Part shown: positions 29,266-39,080 of the stretch, piece by piece | Layout: each line of letters opens with the position of its first letter | Numbering within the stretch: position 1 is the stretch's first letter | From: Ahrensia kielensis DSM 5890 | GTDB lineage: Bacteria > Pseudomonadota > Alphaproteobacteria > Rhizobiales > Rhizobiaceae | DNA length: 64,000 bases | Reading direction: 5' to 3' | Assembly: GCF_000374465.1 (NCBI RefSeq) | Contig: NZ_KB894531.1 | Coordinates: 186,001-250,000 of the forward strand | Translations under genes and position numbers: made by a program | Notes under the pieces: generated by a model | Seen by the model: the letters and a program-made list of their open reading frames with translations, nothing else | The model's database searches: none | Told to the model about the DNA's origin: nothing

Positions 29266-29886
29266 ATGGACCGTAAATTATTAAATGGCGCGCTGAATGT
29301 TTCACGTGAAACTATGCAGCGCTTAATCGCATTTGAGACCTTGTTTGAACAATGGTCGAAGCGGATCAACCTCATTGCAGATTCAACAAAGGGTGAAATC
29401 TGGCAGCGTCATATAGAAGACAGTGCGCAGTTATTACTCATAAAGCCAGATATGCGACATTTGGTTGATATTGGTTCTGGTGGTGGATTTCCCGGTATCG
29501 TTCTAGCGGCCATGCTCGAAGATGTTGATGGCTCGCGCGTGGATCTGGTTGAGAGCAATCGGAAAAAAACAGCATTTTTGATGGCAGCGAAGGCGCAATG
29601 CGCGCGCAGTGTAAATATACACTCAAAACGTATTGAAGATGCGCTGCCTGCTATTCAAACACCAGATTATGTCACAGCGCGCGCACTTGCAGCGCTTCCA
29701 AAATTGTTTGAGCTAACACAATGCCATTTATCAAATGGCGCTGTGGGACTTTTTCACAAAGGACGTGGATACCGTGAAGAGTTGGAAGAAAGCCATGCCA
29801 ATTGGGACTTTGATCTGGTAATACATAAAAGTAGAATAGGCACGGAATCGGTCATTCTCGAGATTGCAAATCTAAAGCGCAAATAG
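29266..29886 (+). CDS. rsmG: 16S rRNA m7G527 methyltransferase RsmG (GidB)
   Basis: S-adenosylmethionine-dependent methylation of 16S rRNA G527; loss gives low-level streptomycin resistance. The SAM site LVDIGSGGGFPGIVLA and LVESNRKKTAFL are typical, with KRINLIADSTKGEIWQRHIEDSAQL before it. 206 residues. It starts one base after the mnmG stop, and a parS-like site lies inside its first codons, where it encodes NVSRET. Confidence 0.95.
   Translation: MDRKLLNGALNVSRETMQRLIAFETLFEQWSKRINLIADSTKGEIWQRHIEDSAQLLLIKPDMRHLVDIGSGGGFPGIVLAAMLEDVDGSRVDLVESNRKKTAFLMAAKAQCARSVNIHSKRIEDALPAIQTPDYVTARALAALPKLFELTQCHLSNGAVGLFHKGRGYREELEESHANWDFDLVIHKSRIGTESVILEIANLKRK
29298..29313. other. parS: parS-like site 4, inside rsmG
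   Basis: TGTTTCACGTGAAACT matches the consensus in 15 of 16 bases (last base only). It lies in the coding sequence of rsmG, codons 11-16, about 600 bases before parA. Confidence 0.85.
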
Positions 29887-29909
29887 CGTTTATAGGCGGA
29901 GTTCAAATC

Positions 29910-30698
29910 ATGGGTCAATCCACACGGATTATAACCATTGCCAACCAAAAGGGCGGCGTAGGAAAAACGACGACTGCGATTAATTTGGCAACGGCTTTGG
30001 CTGCCATTGGCGAAAGCGTTTTGATCGTTGATGTCGACCCGCAAGGCAATGCCAGCACGGGCCTTGGCATTGAACGTGATGACCGCGAAGTGTCTTCTTA
30101 TGAGATATTGCTCGGTGAAGCTTCGATTTCAGAAGCCACCATTCAGACGGCGGTTCCGAATTTATCTATTGTGCCTTCAACGATGGATTTGCTTGGCGTA
30201 GAAATGGAAATCGCATCAGCAGCTGACCGTGTTTTTCGTTTGAAAAATGCTCTGCGTGCGCAAGATGGTCAATTTGGCTATGTTATCATTGATTGTCCAC
30301 CATCTCTTAATTTGCTGACGCTTAACGCTATGGCCGCAGCTGATTCGCTATTAGTGCCATTACAGTGTGAGTTCTTTGCGCTTGAAGGTTTGAGCCAGCT
30401 TCTCAAAACCGTTGAACAGGTGCGCGGTTCGGTGAATAAAAATTTGGGCATTCAGGGCATTGTTATGACGATGTATGATGGCCGTAATAATTTAGCCAAC
30501 CAGGTTGTTGATGATGTGCGGGCGCATATGGGCGCTAAGGTTTACAAAACTGTGATACCGCGCAACGTGCGGCTTTCTGAAGCGCCGTCTTATGGCAAGC
30601 CAGCAATTTTGTATGATCTTGCTTGCAGCGGCAGCCAAGCCTATCTCAATTTGGCTTCTGAAGTGATTCAAAGAGAGCGTCAGAGCAAAGCTGCATAA
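29910..30698 (+). CDS. parA: Chromosome partitioning ATPase ParA
   Basis: Walker-type ATPase that moves ParB-bound origins. Deviant Walker A NQKGGVGKTTTAINLATAL near residue 13 with both lysines, Walker A' VDVDPQGNASTGLG, Walker B VIIDCPPSLNLLTLNAM, and RNVRLSEAPSYGKP. 262 residues, chromosomal type without the N-terminal DNA-binding domain of plasmid ParA. Followed by parB after 62 bases. Confidence 0.97.
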   Translation: MGQSTRIITIANQKGGVGKTTTAINLATALAAIGESVLIVDVDPQGNASTGLGIERDDREVSSYEILLGEASISEATIQTAVPNLSIVPSTMDLLGVEMEIASAADRVFRLKNALRAQDGQFGYVIIDCPPSLNLLTLNAMAAADSLLVPLQCEFFALEGLSQLLKTVEQVRGSVNKNLGIQGIVMTMYDGRNNLANQVVDDVRAHMGAKVYKTVIPRNVRLSEAPSYGKPAILYDLACSGSQAYLNLASEVIQRERQSKAA

Positions 30699-30760
30699 AC
30701 GATTCTTAGCCGAAACAAAATAACAATAGCCTCGACTCATTAAGATAGTGGAACAACAAT

Positions 30761-31651
30761 ATGGCAGACGATAATTCTCGTAAGAGACTGGGCCGCGGTT
30801 TAGCTGCATTGATTGGCGAAATGGATCAGCCTGCAGAATCAAATCAGGCGAAACCTGTTGCCTCTGATCGTATGATACCTATTGAGTTGGTTGTTCAGAG
30901 TAAAAACAACCCACGGCGTTTCTTTGCCGATAGCGAAATTGATGAACTTGCGCATTCGATCAAAGAGCATGGCATTATTCAGCCGATTGTTGTGCGTCCA
31001 GTGGCCAATGATAATGCTGGCCGCCATGAAATTATTGCCGGTGAACGTCGCTGGCGCGCTTCTCAGCGTGCAGGCCTGACAGAAGTTCCTATCATTATCC
31101 GTGATGTGGATGACAAAGCAGCGCTTGAACTTGCTATTATCGAGAACGTACAGCGTTCGGACCTCAATGCGATTGAAGAAGCGTTGGGTTATCAACAATT
31201 GATGGATGAGCATGGCTACACACAGGCTGATCTTGGTGACGTGATCGGCAAGAGCCGCAGCCATGTTGCAAATACGCTTCGCTTATTGAAATTGCCGCAA
31301 GGCGTTCAATCTCTGGTGAGCGAAGGCACGTTATCTGCTGGCCATGCACGTACCGTCGTTACGGCTTCCGATCCCGATTCGCTTGCGAAACGAATCGTAA
31401 ATGAAGGGCTTTCTGTGCGCCAAGCCGAAGCTCTTGCGAATGATTCAGGCAATGCGTCGAGAAAACCAAAGCCGAGTTCAAGTGAACAAGGAAAAGATGC
31501 TGACACATTGGCGCTTGAAAAGATGCTGAGTGATACAACTGGTTACCGTGTTGAGATTACACATGGTGCGAAGGGCGGCCAGGTTAAGATCGCTTATAAA
31601 GATCTTGAGCAATTGGATGCTTTGTGTCGTTTGCTTCAGCGGCAGTCATAA
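30761..31651 (+). CDS. parB: Chromosome partitioning protein ParB
   Basis: CTP-dependent DNA clamp that loads at parS and spreads. N-terminal KRLGRGLAALIGEM (ParA-interacting), CTPase motif GERRWRASQRAGL, helix-turn-helix TQADLGDVIGKSRSHVANTLRLLKLP at about 155-180, and the C-terminal dimer domain. 296 residues. The four parS-like sites 1.4-3.5 kb upstream are its expected targets. Confidence 0.97.
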   Translation: MADDNSRKRLGRGLAALIGEMDQPAESNQAKPVASDRMIPIELVVQSKNNPRRFFADSEIDELAHSIKEHGIIQPIVVRPVANDNAGRHEIIAGERRWRASQRAGLTEVPIIIRDVDDKAALELAIIENVQRSDLNAIEEALGYQQLMDEHGYTQADLGDVIGKSRSHVANTLRLLKLPQGVQSLVSEGTLSAGHARTVVTASDPDSLAKRIVNEGLSVRQAEALANDSGNASRKPKPSSSEQGKDADTLALEKMLSDTTGYRVEITHGAKGGQVKIAYKDLEQLDALCRLLQRQS

Positions 31652-31666
31652 ATTTTATAAAACTGC

Positions 31667-31698
31667 GCGCTGTGTTTTTCAGGTGAAGAACACAGCGC
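31667..31698 (-). terminator. Hairpin between parB and holA
   Basis: Perfect ten-base stem GCGCTGTGTT (31667-31676) / AACACAGCGC (31689-31698). Read on the minus strand it is followed by GCAGTTTTAT, so it best terminates holA; on the plus strand there is no T tract but it could still stall parB transcripts. Confidence 0.7.
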
Positions 31699-31706
31699 TA
31701 TCAATA

Positions 31707-32744
31707 TTAGCGCCGACGCGCGGACTGCACAGTTAAACCTAACAGAGCAATATGAGCGATGTTAACATCGATCTGACTGTTTTTCCGCGATTCAAGTAGG
31801 GCTGTTTGCAAACGATCATGGGCCGCACGAATTGCTTTGCTAGACCATTTATTAAGAGCGGATTCGACGGCTGCTTTTCGCGAAAAAAACACAGGCGGCC
31901 GTGCACTGGCAACAACAGCACTGGCGGATTTTCCCGATGCATCCATTTCACCGCGCATTCTATCAAGTGATTGAAACTGACGCATCATGGCTGCAAAGAG
32001 CTGAAAGTTTGAACCACCGGATGTTGAAAATTTTGTAATCGCAATATCAAACTGCTTGAGATTACCAGACAACACCGCATCCGTAACAGCATCAAAGCTG
32101 GTGGCAGAAGCATCGCCTAGAATGGCTTGGATATCTTCAAGCTGGATTTCAGATTTCCCATAATTATAAAGGCAAAGCTTATCGAGCTCTGCTCTAGAAG
32201 CCATGCGGTCTGCACCAAGCTGCGATAATAAAAATTGCCGCGCCTCTAGGCCAATTGTTTGATTGTTGGCTTGCAGTACTTCATCGACGAGCGAAGCAAT
32301 ATTCCTGCTGGTGTCGCTATAGGATGGAATGGCTTGGCCAGATTTTCCGCGCTCGACCAGATCACGCACCTTGCTGCCTTTTTTAAGGTCGCCTGCTTCT
32401 AATATACAGAAGCATGATTGCGGGGGATCATTAAGCAGCCGTTCTAATTGTTTCACGAAAAACGCATCATTGGCGACCCCGCGTAACCAAATCAAGCGAG
32501 ATCCACCAAACATGGAAATCGTATATGCCTCATTCATAAGCTTGTCTGGATCAGCGCTAAGCGAGTCCATATCAAGCTTAATCATTGAAAAGGGGTCGTT
32601 AAGATCAACGCCGGATTTTTCAGCCAGCTTTTTTACCCGCTCGGCAACCAAACCACGGTCAGGGCCATATACGAGATGAACTGCTTTGCTAAAATCTGGC
32701 TTTTGCAGATATCGATCAATGTCACCGGCTTTGAGTTGTGCCAT
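31707..32744 (-). CDS. holA: DNA polymerase III delta subunit
   Basis: Clamp-loader subunit that opens the beta sliding clamp. It starts MAQLKAGDIDRYLQKPDFSKAVHLVYGPDRGLVAERV; the AAA+-like fold has no functional ATP site, as normal for delta. The C-terminal helical collar is visible around GGSNFQLFAAMMRQFQSLDRM. 345 residues. It starts 1 base after lptE; leuS-lptE-holA is a conserved alphaproteobacterial operon. Confidence 0.93.
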   Translation of the reverse strand: MAQLKAGDIDRYLQKPDFSKAVHLVYGPDRGLVAERVKKLAEKSGVDLNDPFSMIKLDMDSLSADPDKLMNEAYTISMFGGSRLIWLRGVANDAFFVKQLERLLNDPPQSCFCILEAGDLKKGSKVRDLVERGKSGQAIPSYSDTSRNIASLVDEVLQANNQTIGLEARQFLLSQLGADRMASRAELDKLCLYNYGKSEIQLEDIQAILGDASATSFDAVTDAVLSGNLKQFDIAITKFSTSGGSNFQLFAAMMRQFQSLDRMRGEMDASGKSASAVVASARPPVFFSRKAAVESALNKWSSKAIRAAHDRLQTALLESRKNSQIDVNIAHIALLGLTVQSARRR

Positions 32745-32745
32745 A

Positions 32746-33252
32746 TTATTGGCCTGCGGGAATCTTCGAAATTAAGATAGCGCGGAATGTTTCGGCAAGT
32801 TCGACAGCAGCACGATCTTGAGCATCAATTTGAGCGCGCGTATTGGCAAATTGCTGCGTGCTTGTATCAAGCAACGCTATTGCCGTGCGCTTATAATTAC
32901 CGACAATTTCACCGTCAGAGGTAGATAGCTGTAAGGTGCCTGTAAGCGTAACGCGGCTGGCTGAATTGTCAGAATCATCACTTGTATTGCGGGCGGTCAA
33001 AATTCCCGCTGTAGAAGAGCTGACTGTTAAACGCGCAATATATTCTGGACTAGCAGGCTGGCTTTCACCGCCATTGACTAAAAAGATCAATCGATTGCGA
33101 ACTTGCTGCGCTACGCGCGAATTAACGCTTTCGATGGAAACACTTTTGGTTAGTCCGAGGCCAGTATTTGAGTGCAACGGTTTAACCGTACAGCCAGAAG
33201 CCATGATTAAAAGCGTTGCAGTCAGACCTAATATGACGCGGCGGGTTTTCAT
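32746..33252 (-). CDS. lptE: LPS-assembly lipoprotein LptE
   Basis: Outer-membrane lipoprotein that plugs the LptD barrel during lipopolysaccharide export. N-terminal signal MKTRRVILGLTATLLIMASGC with a lipobox ending at Cys21, followed by TVKPLHS, the usual start of the mature LptE domain. I start at ATG 33252 (168 residues), which has GAGGA seven bases upstream; the open frame extends 61 codons further but that part overlaps leuS and is not conserved. Sits between leuS and holA. Confidence 0.9.
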   Translation of the reverse strand: MKTRRVILGLTATLLIMASGCTVKPLHSNTGLGLTKSVSIESVNSRVAQQVRNRLIFLVNGGESQPASPEYIARLTVSSSTAGILTARNTSDDSDNSASRVTLTGTLQLSTSDGEIVGNYKRTAIALLDTSTQQFANTRAQIDAQDRAAVELAETFRAILISKIPAGQ

Positions 33253-33274
33253 AAAGTGTTTCCTCAAGTCGAGC

Positions 33275-35878
33275 TTATAGGACGATGTTAACAATTCGAT
33301 TCGGAACCACAATGACTTTCTTAGGTTCATTGCCGTCCAATTGGCTTTGTACGAAATCCAATGCGAGCACAAGCTTTTCAATTTCTTCTTTGCTTGCCGT
33401 TTTGGCAACTGTGATTTCACCACGCTTTTTACCATTCATTTGAACGGGAAGCATAATCTCATCATCAACAACCAAAGAAGGTTCAAAATCTGGCCATGGC
33501 ATATCGGCAATGAGTGTTTCATTGCCAAGATTTGCCCAAATCTCTTCTGCTAAATGCGGCATCATCGGCGCGATCATCGATAGATAGATTTGTACTGCAT
33601 CTTTTACCGCTGAAACAAGCGCTGGATCTGCCTTGCCTTTGGCGATCTCGGTTAATGGGTTGGCTAGTTGGTTTGTTAGCTCATAAAGTCTGGCAACGGC
33701 TTTGTTGAACGCTAATTTTTCAATATCAGCGCCAACAGCTTCCAGTGTTTTATGTGTTGCTTTTGAAACCGCTAGAGCAGCACCATCTGTGCCAATGCGA
33801 GGTTCAGCATCTTTCAATACATCAGAAGCATCGACGATTAGGCGCCACACGCGTTGCAAAAGACGATGCGCGCCTTCAACACCGGATTCTGTCCAGATAA
33901 CATCGCGCTCTGGTGGTGAATCTGACAACATGAACCAGCGGGCAGTGTCCGCGCCGTAAGAAGCGATGATATCGTCTGGGTCGACAACGTTTTTCTTGGA
34001 CTTCGACATTTTTTCGATCGAGCCAATTTCAACTTGTTTGCCGGATTCCAAATGCACTGCAGTGCGTATGCCATCATTATCGTCGATACGAATTTCAGCG
34101 GGTGTTACCCAGCCTTTGTCATCTCTGTATGTTTCATGAACCACCATGCCTTGAGTGAACAAACCTTTAAATGGCTCGTCTATATTCAAGTGTCCGACTT
34201 TCTTCATCGCACGGGTGAAGAAACGCGAATAAAGAAGATGCAAAATGGCATGCTCAATGCCACCAATATATTGGTCGACAGGCAACCACTTATCGGCGAT
34301 TTCCGGTATTGTTGGGCTGTCGGCATGCGGCGCAGTAAAGCGAGCAAAATACCAAGACGAATCAACAAATGTGTCCATCGTATCGGTTTCACGTTTTGCA
34401 GGTTTGCCACATGACGGGCAGGCTACATTGAGAAAACCTTCATGCCGCGTAAGCGGGTTACCAGGCTTATCAAAATTGATGTCATCAGGAAGCTTAACCG
34501 GCAAATCTTTTGTTGGTACCGGAACGGCACCGCAATCATCACAATGGATGATTGGAATAGGACAGCCCCAGTAACGTTGGCGGGAAATACCCCAATCACG
34601 CAAGCGGAATTGTTCGCGGCCTTCGCCGATATTTTTCTCTTCCGCCCATTTTATTGTCGCAGCAACGGCCTCATCACCGGTGGCGATATCAAGTCCGGTT
34701 GGTTGATTAACCCAGCGCACTTTCTCGCTTTTCATCGGTGTAAAAGCCTCATCGGCGACCGGTGTGTCGTTATCGAGCGCAAAGAAGCTGTCGGTAACTG
34801 TGAGATCATATTTGCGCGCAAAATCTAAGTCGCGCTGATCATGCGCAGGGCAGCCAAATACTGCGCCCGTACCATAGTCAGTAACAATAAAGTTGGCGAC
34901 CCAAACCGGCAAAGTCTGATCTTCATAAAGCGGGTGCTTAACGGTAAGACCTGTATTAAAGCCACGCTTTTCAGCTTTTTCTAAGGCTTCTTCGGATGTA
35001 CCAGCGCGGCGAACATCGACGTTGAACTCAGCTAGAGCTGGATTGTTCTTAGCGAGTTTCTTTGCAATTTCATGTTCAGGCGCAATGGCAATAAAGCTGG
35101 CACCAGCCAAAGTGTCCGGCCGTGTTGTGTAAACTTCAATTTGTTCGATATTGTCGAGGGCATCTGTCAAATCAAAGCGGAGTTGTAAGCCGTGTGATTT
35201 GCCAATCCAGTTGCGCTGCATTGTGCGCACTTTTTCGGGCCATTGATCAAGATCGTCTAGCGCGCTTAAAAGCTCTTCGCTGTAATCGGTAATCTTGAAT
35301 ACCCATTGGGCCAATTCACGCTGTTCAACCAACGCACCAGAACGCCAGCCGCGGCCATCGATGACCTGTTCATTGGCAAGCACGGTATTATCAACCGGGT
35401 CCCAATTTACTTTAGATGTTTTTCGGCCAATGAGACCTTCTTTTAGAAAGTCTTGGAACAAGATTTGCTGGCGGTGGTAGTAATCGACATCACATGTTGC
35501 AAATTCACGAGACCAATCAAGCGATAGGCCCATTGTTTTAAGCTGGCCGCGCATGGTGGCAATGTTTTCATATGTCCATTCTTTTGGATGAACATTATTT
35601 TGCATAGCCGCATTTTCTGCAGGCATACCAAATGCATCCCATCCCATCGGATGCAAAACGTTAAAACCTTTGGCACGCTTATAACGCGCAACAACATCGC
35701 CCATCGTATAGTTGCGAACATGGCCCATATGAATGCGCCCTGAAGGATAGGGAAACATTTCGAGCACATAATAAGTTTCGCCATCAGGGTTGTCGGCTGT
35801 TTCAAACAGCTTCGCATCATTCCATGCCTTTTGCCATTTTGCTTCAGATGCACGGGGATTATATCGTTCGGTCGCCAT
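33275..35878 (-). CDS. leuS: Leucyl-tRNA synthetase
   Basis: Class I synthetase that charges tRNA-Leu, with an editing domain. HIGH motif as [20 protein letters not shown] near residue 42, a CP1 editing domain ([22 protein letters not shown] region and [15 protein letters not shown]), and KMSKS in [16 protein letters not shown]. The C-terminal anticodon region ends in [13 protein letters not shown] start at ATG 35878 (867 residues, [12 protein letters not shown]); an in-frame TTG 21 bases upstream is less likely. First gene of the leftward leuS-lptE-holA operon. Confidence 0.97.
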   Translation of the reverse strand: MATERYNPRASEAKWQKAWNDAKLFETADNPDGETYYVLEMFPYPSGRIHMGHVRNYTMGDVVARYKRAKGFNVLHPMGWDAFGMPAENAAMQNNVHPKEWTYENIATMRGQLKTMGLSLDWSREFATCDVDYYHRQQILFQDFLKEGLIGRKTSKVNWDPVDNTVLANEQVIDGRGWRSGALVEQRELAQWVFKITDYSEELLSALDDLDQWPEKVRTMQRNWIGKSHGLQLRFDLTDALDNIEQIEVYTTRPDTLAGASFIAIAPEHEIAKKLAKNNPALAEFNVDVRRAGTSEEALEKAEKRGFNTGLTVKHPLYEDQTLPVWVANFIVTDYGTGAVFGCPAHDQRDLDFARKYDLTVTDSFFALDNDTPVADEAFTPMKSEKVRWVNQPTGLDIATGDEAVAATIKWAEEKNIGEGREQFRLRDWGISRQRYWGCPIPIIHCDDCGAVPVPTKDLPVKLPDDINFDKPGNPLTRHEGFLNVACPSCGKPAKRETDTMDTFVDSSWYFARFTAPHADSPTIPEIADKWLPVDQYIGGIEHAILHLLYSRFFTRAMKKVGHLNIDEPFKGLFTQGMVVHETYRDDKGWVTPAEIRIDDNDGIRTAVHLESGKQVEIGSIEKMSKSKKNVVDPDDIIASYGADTARWFMLSDSPPERDVIWTESGVEGAHRLLQRVWRLIVDASDVLKDAEPRIGTDGAALAVSKATHKTLEAVGADIEKLAFNKAVARLYELTNQLANPLTEIAKGKADPALVSAVKDAVQIYLSMIAPMMPHLAEEIWANLGNETLIADMPWPDFEPSLVVDDEIMLPVQMNGKKRGEITVAKTASKEEIEKLVLALDFVQSQLDGNEPKKVIVVPNRIVNIVL

Positions 35879-36084
35879 TGTTCTCGTCTCTTTGCACAAA
35901 TGCTAACATTTGGCTTAAATGAAAAGGTTTTTGCTCTCTTGCCGCCAAATCGTATAAGGGTCAACAGGTGTGGCTAAGCTAGAGCATTTTCGCATTTTTT
36001 ACATTGCGTAAATAATCTAAATTTGTTTGGCGCGTTTTGGGACGAAAGGCCAGTATCCACTTCGTCTTGAAACGCTTTAATTGA

Positions 36085-36771
36085 ATGGGAAAACCTGACG
36101 TGACGAAGGCGAATACAGTTTCAAGATATAATGATGTTTGTGCGCAGATCGAGGCTGCCGTTCAGGCGACTGGGCGCGAAAGCGGGTCCGCGCAGCTGGT
36201 CGCGGTATCAAAAACATATTTTGAAGATGATATTGAACCGGTGATTGAAGCTGGGCACCGTGTGTTTGGTGAAAACCGCATTCAGGAAAGCCAACAAAAG
36301 TGGCCAGCGCTAAAAGACAAATATAGTGACATTGAGTTGCACCTCATCGGCCCATTGCAGAGTAACAAAGCGGGTGAAGCTGTTGCGCTGTTTGATGTTA
36401 TTGAAACTGTCGACCGCGAAAAAATTGCCAATGCTTTGGCTGGTGAAATGCGCAAACAAGATCGGTATTTGGATGTTTATGTTCAGGTCAATACCGGCAT
36501 GGAAGAACAAAAAGCTGGCATAGCACCGCAGCAGACAAGTTCATTTGTCTCGTTTTGCCGTGACGATTTAAAGCTCAATGTGATTGGTTTGATGTGCATT
36601 CCGCCAGCTGATGAAAATCCTGGACCGCATTTTGCACTGTTACGTAAATTAGCACGGGAGAATAATCTCGATAAGCTATCAATGGGCATGTCTGGTGATT
36701 TTGAAACAGCAATTGAGTTTGGCGCTACTTCCGTTAGGGTAGGCTCTGCTATATTTGGCTCAAGGGCATAA
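36085..36771 (+). CDS. Pyridoxal phosphate homeostasis protein, YggS/PROSC family
   Basis: Binds pyridoxal phosphate on a lysine and balances B6 vitamers; it is not an active racemase. The PLP lysine is in LVAVSKTYFEDD (about residue 43), with FGENRIQES, LHLIGPLQSNKA, VDVYVQVNTG-type LDVYVQVNTG, and MGMSGDFETAIEFGATSVRVGSAIFG. 228 residues. A GTG 15 bases downstream is an alternative start and would give a length nearer the family average. Monocistronic by appearance. Confidence 0.9.
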   Translation: MGKPDVTKANTVSRYNDVCAQIEAAVQATGRESGSAQLVAVSKTYFEDDIEPVIEAGHRVFGENRIQESQQKWPALKDKYSDIELHLIGPLQSNKAGEAVALFDVIETVDREKIANALAGEMRKQDRYLDVYVQVNTGMEEQKAGIAPQQTSSFVSFCRDDLKLNVIGLMCIPPADENPGPHFALLRKLARENNLDKLSMGMSGDFETAIEFGATSVRVGSAIFGSRA

Positions 36772-36887
36772 AGTTGGAAAATCAGGCTAATTTTGACGTT
36801 AGCTGACAATTAACCATAATTGCGGCATATTGGGCGGGAGTAAACCGCGACATGCGCGTTACAAAATTGCAAAATTTGGAGATTTGA

Positions 36888-37733
36888 ATGTCTATGAATA
36901 AGGTTCGCGCGCTTGCGTGCACAATGGCAACAACGGCAATGCTTGCAGTACCGATTGCCACAGTTGCCCCTATTGTCGTAACAACGCCGGCGATGGCTGC
37001 AAAATGCGGTAATAACGCTTCTGGTTTTAATGCTTGGAAGCAATCATTTGCAAAAGAAGCGGCTGGCAAAGGCATTAAAAAACGCGGTCTTCAAGCACTT
37101 GCGGGCGCTCAATATGCAACCAAGACAATTGCTGCTGACCGAAACCAAAAATCATTCAAATATTCTTTGCAAAAATTTATGCAGGTGCGCGGCGCCAATA
37201 CGATTGTTTCACAAGGCAAAAGTAAGAAAAAATCTGATGCGCGTTTCTTTGCAAATATGGAAGCAAAATACGGCGTTCCAGCTGGCCCACTCCTTGCTAT
37301 TCATGGCATGGAAACAGGTTTCGGTCGCTTTACAGGCAACACAAACATGGTGTCTGCTGCTGCTACGCTTGCTTATGACTGCCGTCGTTCAGATTTCTTC
37401 ACGGGTCATTTGCTTGCTGCGTTGAAGCTTGTTGATCGCGGCGTTATCAATTCTAACACTCGCGGTGCTGCGCATGCCGAACTTGGCCATACACAGTTCT
37501 TGGCGGGCAACGTTCTTAAATATGGCGTTGATGGTGACGGCAATGGCCGCCTTGACCTGAACAACAAATATGATGCGCTTGCTTCAACGGCAAACTTTTT
37601 GCGTGCACATGGTTGGCGCAAAGGTGGCGGCTATCAAAAAGGCGAGACAAACTACCGTGCAATTCAAGGCTGGAATGCTGCCGGTGTTTACCAGCAAGCT
37701 ATCGCAATCATGGCAAAACAGATCGACGGCTAG
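36888..37733 (+). CDS. Secreted lytic murein transglycosylase, MltB type
   Basis: Periplasmic peptidoglycan lyase of the SLT_2 / GH103 family. The signal peptide runs to about residue 38, with cleavage near PAMAAKC. The catalytic glutamate is Glu142 in IHGMETGFGRFTGN; LGHTQFLAGNVLKYGVDGDGNGRLDL follows, as in MltB. 281 residues. No lipobox, so probably soluble. Two terminator hairpins follow it. Confidence 0.85.
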   Translation: MSMNKVRALACTMATTAMLAVPIATVAPIVVTTPAMAAKCGNNASGFNAWKQSFAKEAAGKGIKKRGLQALAGAQYATKTIAADRNQKSFKYSLQKFMQVRGANTIVSQGKSKKKSDARFFANMEAKYGVPAGPLLAIHGMETGFGRFTGNTNMVSAAATLAYDCRRSDFFTGHLLAALKLVDRGVINSNTRGAAHAELGHTQFLAGNVLKYGVDGDGNGRLDLNNKYDALASTANFLRAHGWRKGGGYQKGETNYRAIQGWNAAGVYQQAIAIMAKQIDG

Positions 37734-37754
37734 TTTAGCCACCAATCATAAGAG

Positions 37755-37776
37755 CTGGCCGTAAGCGGCCAGTTTC
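37755..37776 (+). terminator. Intrinsic terminator after the MltB-type gene
   Basis: CTGGCCG (37755-37761) / CGGCCAG (37766-37772), TAAG loop, then TTTCTTT. About 20 bases after the stop. Confidence 0.8.
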
Positions 37777-37800
37777 TTTGATGCTAATTTAAAGAACGAC

Positions 37801-37837
37801 AAAAAACCCGCCGCAGTGATGCAGGCGGGTTTTTTTA
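37801..37837. terminator. Bidirectional terminator between the MltB-type gene and rpmF
   Basis: AAAAAACCCGCC (37801-37812) / GGCGGGTTTTTT (from 37824), twelve pairs, with T tracts on both strands. On the minus strand it closes rpmF, which stops at 37859. Confidence 0.9.
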
Positions 37838-37858
37838 ATGCTTACGCATAGTTCGTTA

Positions 37859-38041
37859 TTAAGATTCTTTAACTTCAAGAACCTGACGACCACGGTACAT
37901 GCCTGTTTTCAGGTCAATGTGGTGCGGACGACGAAGTTCGCCAGAAGTCTTATCTTCAACATAAGTTGGGTTTTTAAGCGCGTCTGTTGAACGGCGCATA
38001 CCACGCTTAGAGCGTGAGATCTTGCTCTTAGGAACAGCCAT
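37859..38041 (-). CDS. rpmF: 50S ribosomal protein L32
   Basis: Small basic ribosomal protein of 60 residues, [21 protein letters not shown] then [20 protein letters not shown]. The zinc-binding cysteines present in some L32 proteins are absent, as in other alphaproteobacteria (C-minus form). ATG 38041 has GGAG eight bases upstream; a longer frame adds four residues only. Followed by a strong terminator. Confidence 0.96.
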   Translation of the reverse strand: MAVPKSKISRSKRGMRRSTDALKNPTYVEDKTSGELRRPHHIDLKTGMYRGRQVLEVKES

Positions 38042-38183
38042 TTTATACTCCAAAGTCGATGCGCAGTAACGTCGCCGGTGATTGGTCCGGGCCGTAATAA
38101 CCGTTCCGCGCTAGAATTGATTGGCGCGCTATACACCCTGCAAGCCTGTTTGAGAAGCCATCCACTGAAATTTTATGCAGATT

Positions 38184-38981
38184 CTATTGCAGACACTTAA
38201 TATAAGCACCAGAATTCTGCGCACGCTTGATATTTACAGAGGCTAAACGGCGCAGACCCTTGGTTGGGTTGCTTGGTTCACGCAAGATTGGGTTGGGCAA
38301 TGTCACGGCCATATAGGCTGCCTGTTTACGGGTCAGATTTGCGGCAGAAACACCAAAATGGCTTTGGCTACCGGCTTCAATGCCAAAAACGCCATTGTCA
38401 TCCCATTCAGCAATATTGAGATATATTTCCATTATGCGTTTTTTGGACAGAACGAGCTCAATCCAAAGGGCCAGAGGAATTTCTAAAGCTTTGCGTACAT
38501 AGGAGCGGCCACCCCATAAAAAGAGATTTTTTGCGGTCTGCATGGTGATGGTTGATGCGCCGCGCGTTTTTTCGCCGTCTATTGCATCGGAGATGACGAG
38601 GTTTAAGGCGTTCCAGTCAATGCCGCTATGGGCACAGAACTGTCCGTCCTCTGACATCATCACCGCTTGATAGGCGGCAGGGGCCATATCGTCCAATTCA
38701 ATCCACCGCCGGTCTACGGGCTTAAAGGCAATGTGGCGCGAGACCATGAGTGTTGATGTTGGATGAATAGCTTCCCAGCGATAGAGCACGGTTAATGCAA
38801 AGGGCAGCACTATAATTGTGATCAATGCGAGAATTGTCCACTTGAACAAACTTGCCATGCGCTGGCGCAATGTTGGCCTCAGAATCATGGGTTTTTTAGC
38901 CCGCACGGTCTTCTTGCCTGATTTTTTCTTAGGTGCATTGGCCAAAATATTGCGACGTTCCTGAAAGTACTTAACGCTCAT
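38184..38981 (-). CDS. mtgA: Monofunctional peptidoglycan glycosyltransferase
   Basis: Polymerises lipid II into glycan strands without transpeptidase activity. A lysine-rich cytoplasmic N-terminus (14-33), one membrane anchor at about 47-67, then the GT51 domain: MMSEDGQFCAHSGID with the catalytic Glu111, RGASTITMQTAKNLFLW, RKALEIPLALWIELVLSKKRIMEIYLN and AAYMAVTLPNP. 265 residues, slightly long because of the basic N-terminus. Divergent from ispA. Confidence 0.93.
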   Translation of the reverse strand: MSVKYFQERRNILANAPKKKSGKKTVRAKKPMILRPTLRQRMASLFKWTILALITIIVLPFALTVLYRWEAIHPTSTLMVSRHIAFKPVDRRWIELDDMAPAAYQAVMMSEDGQFCAHSGIDWNALNLVISDAIDGEKTRGASTITMQTAKNLFLWGGRSYVRKALEIPLALWIELVLSKKRIMEIYLNIAEWDDNGVFGIEAGSQSHFGVSAANLTRKQAAYMAVTLPNPILREPSNPTKGLRRLASVNIKRAQNSGAYIKCLQ

Positions 38982-39080
38982 TGCGTGAAATATGGTTGAA
39001 CTTTTCTCAATCCGTAGGCAATTGAATAATCACATATGAAATGGCCGATCAAGCACGCGGCTAAATAGTGGGGCAAATTT

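Noticed and set aside
35443-35964. 173-codon frame overlapping the leuS 5' end in another frame
   Set aside because: It is a shifted reading of leuS; the true frame has HIGH and KMSKS motifs.
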